From: JAEUHM01 sp964538625
GTDB taxonomy: Bacteria > Verrucomicrobiota > Verrucomicrobiia > Verrucomicrobiales > Verrucomicrobiaceae
Length of the DNA stretch: 64,000 nt
Direction: 5' to 3'
NCBI GenBank assembly: GCA_964538625.1
Contig: CAZIGH010000018.1
Location: forward strand, 1-64,000
The notes under the pieces are model-generated. The model saw nothing but the letters and a program-made list of their open reading frames with translations, was not told the DNA's origin and ran no database searches. The position numbers were made by a program, and so were the translations under genes. Within the stretch, counting starts at the first letter, position 1. Every line of letters starts with the position of its first letter. Below, in pieces: positions 1-8,169 of the stretch.

Positions 1-62
1 TCTCAAGCCAACAAAAATTCCCCTTGATCACTCTGAAACTGCTGACCCCAAGTTGTTAGGGG

Positions 63-950
63 CTACCTCAGTGGTAGGCCGTGCTGCATCCAAAAGTTCT
101 GCAATGCGGCGTGGGAACCGTTGAACACGTTGCGCTCCACGGGGCGGTCTAGGTCGCCAAAGTAGAGGGGAAAACGATACGAGCCGTGGTTGTAAACTTT
201 TGGCCGGGAACGTCCGCCATGCCACTCCACACCGCCGTACTGCCAGAGCGTCCAGTTGGACCAGACTTGGTACTGGCTCACCAGGCCGCGCGGATGGCCG
301 GGCGCGGGATAGACCGGTCCTGCGCCGCTGTCATGCGCATAGAGGGCAAGCCAGTAGGGCATTCGGCGCAGCCGAGCTTTGGATGAAGGGTCTGCTCCGC
401 TGAGGGTTTGCTTGAGTTGCTGACTGTTCTCCAGGTAGGCGACGGGAACAATGCCTGTGCGGCTCTCCACCCGGTCCATGAAACGCAGGATGGCTGAAAC
501 GGACAGATCGCCATCGAAGTCACCGCAGAGCAGCAGTGAGGGGGCATTCCACGCACGGCTGCGTGCGAGCGAGAAGGCTCGGTCCACAAACTGATCTGCC
601 TGGCGCACGGCATCTACGTGACGCTGCACTCGATAGTAAATGCCAACGTTCATGCCCGCACGATCTGCGGCGGCGAGGAAGCTGGCGCATTTTTCATCCA
701 GGTTGCCGCCCTTTCCCGCGCGTGCGATCAAGCCCACCGCACCATTGGCACGGAGAGCAGAGACGTCCGTGGGAGAGTAGCTGCGGCCGCTGCGCTGCTT
801 CTCCTTCGGGTCATAGGCGGAGACATTGATGATCTGCGGCATGACGCCGGTGGGCTCGAAGTGCAGCGGCGGCTGCATGCCTGCCTGGGGTAGTGGGGTG
901 CATGCGGTGAGGGCAAGCGCTGCGAGCGTGAGTGAGGGGAGCTTCATCAT
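63..950 (-). CDS. GH25-like (lysozyme-fold) lipoprotein
   Basis: This 295-residue protein starts at the first of two adjacent ATG codons (948-950). An upstream in-frame ATG at 989 would bury the signal peptide. The N-terminus (MMKLPSLTLAALALTAC) is a lipoprotein signal with lipobox LTAC. The body resembles glycoside hydrolase family 25: an opening NVSAYDP strand, an ARAGKG strand, AGMNVGIYYRV, then CGDFDGD where GH25 enzymes carry the catalytic Asp-x-Glu, and a WTLWQYGG strand near the end. GH25 enzymes cleave the MurNAc-GlcNAc bond of peptidoglycan. Here the usual second acidic residue is Asp rather than Glu, so activity is doubtful. It is the last gene of the leftward DUF1501/PSCyt cluster, 45 bp after the preceding stop. 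The fold assignment is fairly confident; the function is inferred. Confidence 0.6.
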   Translation of the reverse strand: MMKLPSLTLAALALTACTPLPQAGMQPPLHFEPTGVMPQIINVSAYDPKEKQRSGRSYSPTDVSALRANGAVGLIARAGKGGNLDEKCASFLAAADRAGMNVGIYYRVQRHVDAVRQADQFVDRAFSLARSRAWNAPSLLLCGDFDGDLSVSAILRFMDRVESRTGIVPVAYLENSQQLKQTLSGADPSSKARLRRMPYWLALYAHDSGAGPVYPAPGHPRGLVSQYQVWSNWTLWQYGGVEWHGGRSRPKVYNHGSYRFPLYFGDLDRPVERNVFNGSHAALQNFWMQHGLPLR

Positions 951-995
951 GGTGCAGGGAGGTGTCACCTCGCTGCCGGGTGATTGCAAGAGGCC

Positions 996-2417
996 TCAGG
1001 CAAGCAACTCTTTTACCACGTTGCCGAAGACGTCGGTGAGACGGAAGTCCCGGCCGGCGTGGCGGTAGGTGAGGGTCTCATGGTTGAAACCGAGGAGATG
1101 GAGGATGGTGGCGTGCAGGTCATGCACGTGCACTTTGCCGTCGGCGATGGTGAGGCCGATGTCGTCGGTGGTGCCATGGGTGTAGCCGCCCTTGACGCCG
1201 CCGCCGGCCATCCAGATGGTAAAGCCGTCGGTGTGGTGGTCGCGGCCTACCTTTGGGGTGAGGGGGAGCTGAGCGGTGGGAGTGCGCCCCATTTCTCCGC
1301 CCCAGATGACGAGGGTGTCCTTGAGCATGTCTCTGTCCTTGAGGTCTTGCAGGAGTGCGGCTATGGGGCCGTCGCACTCGCTGGCGAGACGTTTTTGGTT
1401 TTCATTCACGTCCTGATGACTGTCCCATGGCTGGCCGGCTCCGTGGTAGATCTGGACGTAGCGCACACCACGCTCGGCGAGGCGACGAGCCATCAGCATC
1501 TGGCGGCCTTGGAGGGTGTCTCCGTACATTTGGCGGATGGACTCGGGTTCTTGGTTGATGTCAAAGGCGTCGGTGGCTTCGGTCTGCATGCGGAAGGCCA
1601 GCTCCATGGACTGGATGCGCGCTTCGAGCTGGGGGTCACCTGTGCGTTCCCTGCGGTGCATCTCATTGAGCTGCTGGATGAAGGCGAGCTGTTTCCGCTG
1701 CTGACCGGGCAGGATGAAATCGTTCCGGAGGTTGGCGATGAGTTGATCTGGATTGGTCTCTTTGGTGTCGATGTGGGTTCCCTGGTAGATGCCTGGGAGG
1801 AAGGCGCTGCGCCAGTTGGCACTTTGTGCGGTGGGCAGTCCGCTGGGGCACATGACGACGAAGCCGGGCAGGCTCTGGTTCTCGGTGCCGAGTCCGTAGA
1901 GCACCCAGGAGCCGACGCTGGGACGTGGCAGGGTGAAACTGCCGGTGTTCATCATCATGAGGCCGGGTTCATGATTGGGTACGTCGCTGAACATGGAGCG
2001 CACGATGCAGAGGTCATCAGCGTGGGCGGCGAGTTTGGGGAAGAGTTCGCTGATCTCCACGCCGCTCTGCCCGTGTTTTGCGAACTTGAAGGGGGAGCCT
2101 AGGGCGGCGCCTCCAAGACGGCGGTCGTTGCCGAGTTCTTTTTTGCCTGGCAGGGGTTTGCCGTGGTATTTCTGGAGGAGGGGTTTGGGGTCAAAGGTGT
2201 CTATCTGCGACGGGCCTCCGTTCATGAAAAGGTGGATGATGCGCTTTGCCTTGCCGGGGAACTGCGGTGTGCGCGGTGCCAGCGGGGAGAGGCTTGCTGC
2301 ATTGGCTGCGGTGAGGCCGAGGTCACTGAGCAGGGTGCCGAGGGCAAGGCTTCCGATGCCGAAGCCGACGCGGTTGAGCGCCTGCCGACGCGTGAGGGTG
2401 AATGGGGATGCGTTCAT
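996..2417 (-). CDS. DUF1501 family exported protein (second copy of the cluster)
   Basis: This 473-residue protein has an N-terminal Tat-like signal (TRRQALNRVGFGIGSLALG). It then shows the DUF1501 core: HLFMNGGPSQIDTFDPKP, FPKLAAHADDLCIVRSM, PSVGSWVLYGLG, a RLAERGVRYVQIYHGAG strand, SHQDVNENQ and a late WGGEMGRTPTAQ block. DUF1501 proteins are related to alkaline-phosphatase/sulfatase-type enzymes, but their reaction is not established. The gene starts 18 bp after the stop of the PSCyt/DUF1553 gene, so the two are almost certainly co-transcribed. Pairing with PSCyt proteins is a recurrent arrangement in Planctomycetes and Verrucomicrobia. The family is certain from the motifs; substrate and reaction are unknown. 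Confidence 0.88.
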   Translation of the reverse strand: MNASPFTLTRRQALNRVGFGIGSLALGTLLSDLGLTAANAASLSPLAPRTPQFPGKAKRIIHLFMNGGPSQIDTFDPKPLLQKYHGKPLPGKKELGNDRRLGGAALGSPFKFAKHGQSGVEISELFPKLAAHADDLCIVRSMFSDVPNHEPGLMMMNTGSFTLPRPSVGSWVLYGLGTENQSLPGFVVMCPSGLPTAQSANWRSAFLPGIYQGTHIDTKETNPDQLIANLRNDFILPGQQRKQLAFIQQLNEMHRRERTGDPQLEARIQSMELAFRMQTEATDAFDINQEPESIRQMYGDTLQGRQMLMARRLAERGVRYVQIYHGAGQPWDSHQDVNENQKRLASECDGPIAALLQDLKDRDMLKDTLVIWGGEMGRTPTAQLPLTPKVGRDHHTDGFTIWMAGGGVKGGYTHGTTDDIGLTIADGKVHVHDLHATILHLLGFNHETLTYRHAGRDFRLTDVFGNVVKELLA

Positions 2418-2435
2418 GCTGCGGAGCGGGTTGAG

Positions 2436-5400
2436 TTAGTCCACGAAGAGGAATTCGTTGGTCATGAGCAGCGCGTGAGCCACTTGCTCAAGGGGTTGAA
2501 GTTTAGGCGGTGGTGGCGGGGCGAAGTCGTTCTGGGAATCCCAAACGGTGCGCAGTCCCGCAGGGGTTTCCTCAGCGCGGATGAGGAGGGTAATGGTGGG
2601 TGACCAGCGGAAGGCGTCGGAACTGGGGCTTTCTCGGCAGTCCACGGCGAAGTCCAGCACTTCTCCGGCGGCGAGACGAACGCGCTTCACCTCTGTCCGA
2701 ACGGAGTTGCCGTCAGCGATCCACTCTCCTTGTAGGCCGCCTTTTCCGGAGATAAGGCGCGCCCTTACACCATCGCCTTTGTTTTGCCGGCTGAGGCTGA
2801 GTTCGCCCGTGATTTCGTATTCTCCAGCCTGCGGTGCGATCCAGCGGCGGATGGCGGCATGGTCGAGGTCTCTGCCGGGGTTGCCGCCGATTTCGCTGAG
2901 ACTGACGTGGCCGAGCTTCTCGTGCGGGAATTCTCTGCCGCCTTGGTAGCGCTTGGTGCGTGTGTCAAAGTAGGTCAGCCGGGTGAAGGCTTCTGCACGC
3001 TTTACGCTTGGGTCTGCGCTGCCGTAGCCGTAGAGCCAGTCACCGCGCTGGGCTGGGGCTTTGATTTCTGCGGTTTCCTGGAGGAAGGTGGCGGCAAGCT
3101 GTTCCTCCTGTGGCTGAGGTGCGCGGAGGAAGATGCGACGGTAGAGGGTGCGTATGGCTTCTGGAGCTGGGGCGTCTTGTCGGAGTGTTTTGGCCAGTGC
3201 GCGTGCTTGGCTGATGATGAAGGCGTCATTCAATGCGAAGAGTGCCTGCTGCGGCACGAGGGTCTGGGAGCGCTCGGTGGCCGAGATGTCTGGAGAGGGA
3301 AAGTCAAAGGTGGTGAACAGGGGGTCCAGGTTCACACGGTCCACGAGGCCGTAGATGGTGCGGCGGCCGCTGAAGGGCTCTTCTGAGAGGCTTACGGCGC
3401 GGCCTCCTGTGGTGCGATCCAGCTGGCTGCTCGTGGCCAGCATGGCATCTCGCATGGCCTCGAAGTCCATGCGACGGCGGTTCGCTCGCCAGTAATGGGT
3501 GTTGTCCGGGTCTATGGCTGCGGCCTCAGGTCGGTCGGCACTGCTTTGTTGGTAGGTGGTGCTGAGCAGGATGTCGCGCACGAGCTGCTTGGTGGACCAG
3601 CTTCGTTGCATGAGTGCGGAGGCAAGCCAGTCTAGCAGTTGTGGATGAGAAGGTGGTTCGGATTGCAAACCGAAGTCCCCGGTCGTTTTGACGAGCGGTG
3701 TGCCCAGGAGGTGCCGCCACACTTGGTTGGCCCAGACGCGGGGTGTGAGGGGATTGTCTGTGGCGGTGATGCGCTCTGCCAGTTCTTTGCGCCCGCTGCT
3801 TGTCTCTGGGAAGGGCTTTTTCTCTCCATCCAGCACGGAGAGGAAGCGGCGGGGTACGGAGTCTCCTTTTCTGGTGGGATCACCCCGCACGAAGATGACG
3901 GGTTCAACGGGTCTGGCGAGATCCGTGAGGACCATGGCGCGTGGCGGTGCTCCGGGATGGGTGGCCTCCACTTCGGCGATGGCGGTGGAGAGGTCATTCA
4001 ACTCGCGGCGTCCGGTGCCCAGGAGGCGATAGGCGCGCTCCACGTCGCTGGTGCGGAAGTCTAACCAACCACCGGGGCCGGAGATCTTTTTGGCAAAGTC
4101 TTTTTGGTCTGCGCTGCCCTTCTTTGCCTCTTCCAACACTTTGCCGTAGAGGCGCACGAGGGCCTCCTCATCTTTGGGTGGGTCGGCTTTCAAGGCTGCT
4201 GCGAGGGCGGGGTGTATCGTTTCCTTGCCGCCGGGCACGCGGCCCTTGGAGACGATGGTTTCCAAGACGGCGGGTTTTCGCTGTGGGGAGGCACCGGCCA
4301 CTCGTGCAAGCGGCCCCATGATGGCGTCCTCCCACCACTTTTCGCTGTTGCGGAAGGCTGCCCACTGAGTGCTCAGTGGGGTGAGTGCGGTCTCGGTCAT
4401 TTTTTTGCCCGTGATGAGCTTGCGGACGTCTGCGGTCTTGGTGACTTCCATTTGCACCAGGGCGTCGAAGTAGAGCACCGGTTTGGCAAGGATGTCGGCC
4501 ACGGCTTTGTCTTTGAGGTTCTGGATGAAGTCTTTCAGTGCCTTTTCAGCGCTGGCTTTTTTTGCATCGTAATCAGCGCGCTGAGCCGGGTCGGGCTGGA
4601 AGGTTCTGGGCGTTATCTCTGGAAGGGCTTCGGGGATCTGGGTGCTGTTGAAGACGCCGTAAAGTGCATAGAAGTCTGCGGTTGGAATGGGGTCGTATTT
4701 GTGGTCGTGGCAGCGGGCGCAGGCGACGGTGAGCCCCATGAGACCGCGTGTCACGACGTCAATGCGGTCGTTGATCTGTTCGTCCTCGCGGCGTCGGAAG
4801 CGGGGCCCTACGGTGACGAAGCCAAGGGCTGCCAGTCGCGGGTCGTTCTCTGCGAAGCCGAGTTGGTCGGCGGCGATTTGCTCGCGAAGGAACTGATCGT
4901 ATGGCTTGTCTTCGTTGAACGCGCTGATGACGTAGTCTCGGTAGGTCCATGCGAAGGGGTAGCGGAGATCCGCCTGGGCCTGGAAGTCCTGGGTGTCTGC
5001 GTAGCGGGCGATGTCCAGCCAGTAGCGCCCCCAGCGCTCGCCGAAGTGTGGCGAGGCGAGCAGTTCATCCACCTTCCGCTCCAAGGCGGTGCTGGGGTTT
5101 GTGGCGTAGTCTGCGGCAAAGATGTCGAGTTCCTCGGGCGCGGGTGGCAGGCCGGTGGTGTCAAAGTGGAGCCGCTTCAGGAGCGTGCGCGCATCCGCAC
5201 GCGGCGAGGCGGTGAGGCCCTTGGTTTTGCGAGCTGCTTCGATAAGCGAGTCAATGGTGGCTGGTCCCGCCTTCAAGGTGTGTGGGTCCGCTTTGATGAC
5301 CGGCTGGAAGGACCAGTGAGTGGCGGCCTTCTTGAAAAAGGCGTCCTGGTTGCCGAGCGCCACCCCTCCATCTGCCGGTGTGGCTTTGGCTGGCCACTTG

Positions 5401-5804
5401 GCGCCCTGATCTATCCAGGCTCTCAGTACGGCCAGGGCTTCTTCCGGCAGCATCTCCTCGTCCGGCGGCATCTCCATGTCGGGCTCTAGGTGAGCGGTGA
5501 AGAGCAGCAGTGGACTCTCAGTGCTTTTTCCTGGTACGATGGCTGGGCCGTAGGAGCTGCCGCCTGCCAGTGCGGCCTCCAGTGAGTCGAGACGAAGCCC
5601 GCCTTTTTGTTTCTCTGGTCCGTGGCAGGAGACGCAGTGCTGAGCCAGGATAGGGTGCACGTCGCCGAAGTATTTCACAGGGCGCTGGATGGGTTCCGGA
5701 AGTGCGGACATGTCGATGGCGGCACGCTTTTTCGAAGCGGCATGTGCGGACACAACGGTGAGCAGCGCGAGGGCCAGGGGCCATTTGAGATTGAAATGGG
5801 GCAT
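2436..5804 (-). CDS. PSCyt1-DUF1549-DUF1553 (PSD1) diheme cytochrome protein
   Basis: This 1122-residue exported protein is taken from the ATG at 5804, which opens a signal peptide (MPHFNLKWPLALALLTVVSA); an in-frame ATG 39 bp upstream is less likely. The order is: a planctomycete cytochrome C domain with heme motif CVSCHG followed by KGGLRLDS; DUF1549 with RWGRYWLDIARYADT; a second heme motif, CARCHDHKYDP; then DUF1553 with TPRVWANQVWRHLLG and TGGRAVSLSEEPFSGRRTIY. A beta-rich stretch (roughly residues 960-1090) interrupts the end of DUF1553 before the closing helix HALLMTNEFLFVD. The protein probably carries two c-type hemes in the periplasm. It sits between two DUF1501 genes read in the same direction (102 bp after the first, 18 bp before the second). 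Function is inferred to be oxidative or polysaccharide-related. Confidence 0.9.
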   Translation of the reverse strand: MPHFNLKWPLALALLTVVSAHAASKKRAAIDMSALPEPIQRPVKYFGDVHPILAQHCVSCHGPEKQKGGLRLDSLEAALAGGSSYGPAIVPGKSTESPLLLFTAHLEPDMEMPPDEEMLPEEALAVLRAWIDQGAKWPAKATPADGGVALGNQDAFFKKAATHWSFQPVIKADPHTLKAGPATIDSLIEAARKTKGLTASPRADARTLLKRLHFDTTGLPPAPEELDIFAADYATNPSTALERKVDELLASPHFGERWGRYWLDIARYADTQDFQAQADLRYPFAWTYRDYVISAFNEDKPYDQFLREQIAADQLGFAENDPRLAALGFVTVGPRFRRREDEQINDRIDVVTRGLMGLTVACARCHDHKYDPIPTADFYALYGVFNSTQIPEALPEITPRTFQPDPAQRADYDAKKASAEKALKDFIQNLKDKAVADILAKPVLYFDALVQMEVTKTADVRKLITGKKMTETALTPLSTQWAAFRNSEKWWEDAIMGPLARVAGASPQRKPAVLETIVSKGRVPGGKETIHPALAAALKADPPKDEEALVRLYGKVLEEAKKGSADQKDFAKKISGPGGWLDFRTSDVERAYRLLGTGRRELNDLSTAIAEVEATHPGAPPRAMVLTDLARPVEPVIFVRGDPTRKGDSVPRRFLSVLDGEKKPFPETSSGRKELAERITATDNPLTPRVWANQVWRHLLGTPLVKTTGDFGLQSEPPSHPQLLDWLASALMQRSWSTKQLVRDILLSTTYQQSSADRPEAAAIDPDNTHYWRANRRRMDFEAMRDAMLATSSQLDRTTGGRAVSLSEEPFSGRRTIYGLVDRVNLDPLFTTFDFPSPDISATERSQTLVPQQALFALNDAFIISQARALAKTLRQDAPAPEAIRTLYRRIFLRAPQPQEEQLAATFLQETAEIKAPAQRGDWLYGYGSADPSVKRAEAFTRLTYFDTRTKRYQGGREFPHEKLGHVSLSEIGGNPGRDLDHAAIRRWIAPQAGEYEITGELSLSRQNKGDGVRARLISGKGGLQGEWIADGNSVRTEVKRVRLAAGEVLDFAVDCRESPSSDAFRWSPTITLLIRAEETPAGLRTVWDSQNDFAPPPPPKLQPLEQVAHALLMTNEFLFVD

Positions 5805-5906
5805 GGGGCGGGGGGGCTGAACCGGCGACGAATCGCACGTCACCGCTCCGCCGGAAAACGCTGGGGCCGGGATATTGTTTCAGCCGTCCGCAAGGGCAAC
5901 GGGACT

Positions 5907-7352
5907 TTACGCAAACAGTTCCGTCACCGCCTGACCGTGTCCGTCTTCTGTCACGTAGAATGGACGGCCCTCAATGGTGAACTCCGTCTTTGGGCTGATG
6001 CCCATGGCGGTCATGATGGTGGCGTGAAGGTCCATGACACTGATGGGATTCTTTGTGGCAACGAGCGGGCGCTCGTCCGCCGTTTCGCCATAGACAAATC
6101 CCTTCTTCATGCCGCCGCCAAACACGACCACGCTGGTGCCGCCGGTGAAGTGACGATGCAGGCCGTAGTGCGCCATTTCCTCTACGCGATCCACTTTGAA
6201 CGTCGCCTGATCATTGGCGTTGGATCCGGGCTTGCCCTCCATCATGGCATCCCGGCTGAACTCGCTGGCGATGATGACCAGCGTGCGCTCCAGCATGCCG
6301 CGTTCTTCCAGGTCCCTGACGAGGGTGGCTATGGGCGCATCGATTTCCTTGTGCAGGCTGGCCACGGTGGAGTGTCCGTCCTTGTGAGTGTCCCAATGGA
6401 GGAAGGGAACATACTCGGTAGTCACTTCCACAAATCTGGCCCCGGCTTCCACCAGCCTTCGGGCCAGCAGGCATCCGCGTCCGAAGCGGCCCGTGTCATA
6501 CTTCGCCTGCACCTCTTTTGGCTCCAGGGTAATGTCAAATGCCTGGCGCTCCTTTGAGCTGAGCAGCCGATAGGCATTGTCCATGCTCCGCAGCATGGAC
6601 TGCTGCTGATAATCGCTCATGTATTCGCGGTGCGGACTATGATCGACGAGCTTGCGGAAGAGTTTGTCTCGACGGCTGAAGCGATTTGCGTCCATGCCCT
6701 TGGGTGGTCGCACGGAGGCGGCGGCCTCTTCTGGGAAGGGCAAGTTCATGGGCCCGAACTCGCTGCCGAAGAAACCGGCCGTAGTGAAGGCTTTCAGCTC
6801 CTCGCTCTCTCCCACGCCCTCCAGACGCTGGCCGATGTTGATGAAGGCGGGCATGACGGGATTCCGAGGACCCAGCACTTTCGCCATCCAGGAGCCTATG
6901 TGCGGACAGGCTACGGTTTGTGGCGGCACATAGCCGGTGTGCCAGTGGTATTGATGGCGGCTGTGCAAAATGCTGCCCAAGTCCGGCTGCACCGCGCTGC
7001 GGATGAGCGTGGCCCGGTCCATGATGGCGGCTATGTTTTCGAGGCCCTTGCAGATCTTCACTCCATCCAGAGCGGTGTTGATGGCGGGAAAGGTGCTCAA
7101 CATCCTGTTGACCTCCATGCCCTTCTGGAAGGGCTCGTAGCGCTTCGGGTCAAAGGTGTCCGGCGCGGCCATGCCACCCGCCATCCAGAGGAGAATGCAC
7201 GCATCTGCCCGCGGAATGGGCTGGGAGAACCCGGCTGCCCGCACAGCTCGTGGTTCTCCTGTAACCCAGGCCGCCGTGCTGGCAGCGGCGAGCTGCCGCA
7301 AAAAGTCGCGGCGAACGATGGACTTGGGGGCTTGTGGATCAAACTCGTACAT
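5907..7352 (-). CDS. DUF1501 family exported protein (first copy of the cluster)
   Basis: This 481-residue protein has a Tat-type signal with a twin arginine (VRRDFLRQLAAASTAAWV). It has the typical DUF1501 core: CILLWMAGGMAAPDTFDPKRY, an ENIAAIMDRATLIRSAV block, HIGSWMAKVLG, LARRLVEAGARFVEVTTEY, HKDGHSTVASLHKEIDAPI and VIIASEFSRDAMM. Sequence between these motifs differs clearly from the other DUF1501 copy of this cluster, so the two are diverged paralogues rather than a recent duplication. It is the first gene of the leftward cluster and faces a divergent DUF1080 gene across 91 bp. Twin-arginine export suggests cytoplasmic folding before export. The family is certain; the reaction is unknown. 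Confidence 0.88.
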   Translation of the reverse strand: MYEFDPQAPKSIVRRDFLRQLAAASTAAWVTGEPRAVRAAGFSQPIPRADACILLWMAGGMAAPDTFDPKRYEPFQKGMEVNRMLSTFPAINTALDGVKICKGLENIAAIMDRATLIRSAVQPDLGSILHSRHQYHWHTGYVPPQTVACPHIGSWMAKVLGPRNPVMPAFINIGQRLEGVGESEELKAFTTAGFFGSEFGPMNLPFPEEAAASVRPPKGMDANRFSRRDKLFRKLVDHSPHREYMSDYQQQSMLRSMDNAYRLLSSKERQAFDITLEPKEVQAKYDTGRFGRGCLLARRLVEAGARFVEVTTEYVPFLHWDTHKDGHSTVASLHKEIDAPIATLVRDLEERGMLERTLVIIASEFSRDAMMEGKPGSNANDQATFKVDRVEEMAHYGLHRHFTGGTSVVVFGGGMKKGFVYGETADERPLVATKNPISVMDLHATIMTAMGISPKTEFTIEGRPFYVTEDGHGQAVTELFA

Positions 7353-7443
7353 GGCTTCTCAGCTACAAACGCAGCGACGAACCTCAATGATGCAGCGCAT
7401 AGGGGCAATACCGGAGTGGCTACCGCGTTGTCACAGACCAGCT

Positions 7444-8166
7444 ATGAAATCCACCCTCCTCCTCCTCCTTGCCCTCACGGGTCCTTTGGCCCACGCCGCT
7501 GAAAACGATCCTATGCTCGCCGTCCCAGGCGCGGTCATTTATGAAAGCAAACTTGACTCCGCCCCGGGTGCGCCATGGAAGGCAGCCAAGGGGAAGTGGG
7601 AGCTCTCTGACGGTGCATGGAAGGGCAGCGAACTTGTGGAGGACAAGCATGGTGCCGTCATCCGGCTGCCGAACCAGCTCCAGGACTTCGTGGTCGAATA
7701 CGAGTTCAAGTTTGAGGGAGCGCGTGCGACGAGCCTGAGCATCAACGCGGTGAAAGACCACATGGCGCGGATCAGCATCACGCCCAAGTCGGTCACCATT
7801 CAGAAGGATGACAACGATCACGAGGGTCCTGACAAGGCAGTGATTTTTGCGCGCTTCAGTGTCGATCTCGCTCCCGGCGTGTGGCACAAGGTGCGTCTCG
7901 AAATGGTGGGGGACAAAATGGTGGGCCGTGTCAACGACTTGGTAGCGTGGGGCAGTGATCCGCTCTTCCTCACGAAAAAGGCCGCGCCGGGCTTCACCGT
8001 GAGTGGAGAATCTGTGGCGTTCCGGAATCTTAGCATTCGCGAGGCCACGCTGAACCCGAAGTGGGAAACCGTCTCCGCCGGTCTGCCGAAGCCCGGTGAG
8101 AAGCTGGCCCCCCTTGCCACGGCCAAAGGTGCCGGCAAAAACAAGGGCAAGAAGAAGGCGGACTGA
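7444..8166 (+). CDS. Secreted DUF1080 (3-keto-disaccharide hydrolase-like) protein
   Basis: This 240-residue protein is taken from the ATG at 7444, which opens a clean Sec signal peptide (MKSTLLLLLALTGPLAHA). The open frame extends 288 bp further upstream, but that part overlaps the divergent DUF1501 gene. The mature part is a concanavalin-like beta sandwich of the DUF1080 type, with ESKLDSAPGAPWKAAKGKWEL, EYEFKFEGARATSLSI and FSVDLAPGVWHKVRLEMVG. Its Lys-rich tail (GAGKNKGKKKAD) is likely disordered. DUF1080 domains occur in 3-keto-disaccharide hydrolases and in carbohydrate-binding roles. It ends 3 bp before the convergent PSCyt gene. It shares its upstream region with the DUF1501 cluster, suggesting a common regulon. 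Enzymatic activity is not certain. Confidence 0.8.
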   Translation: MKSTLLLLLALTGPLAHAAENDPMLAVPGAVIYESKLDSAPGAPWKAAKGKWELSDGAWKGSELVEDKHGAVIRLPNQLQDFVVEYEFKFEGARATSLSINAVKDHMARISITPKSVTIQKDDNDHEGPDKAVIFARFSVDLAPGVWHKVRLEMVGDKMVGRVNDLVAWGSDPLFLTKKAAPGFTVSGESVAFRNLSIREATLNPKWETVSAGLPKPGEKLAPLATAKGAGKNKGKKKAD

Positions 8167-8169
8167 ACC

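Noticed and set aside
28..225. Short frame at the left edge, considered as an end of a gene entering the window
   Set aside because: It overlaps the GH25-like coding region and has random composition; positions 1-62 hold no supported feature.
4104..5489. Long plus-strand frame (461 codons) inside the PSCyt gene
   Set aside because: Shadow of a high-GC coding region; the opposite strand carries clear heme and DUF1549 motifs.
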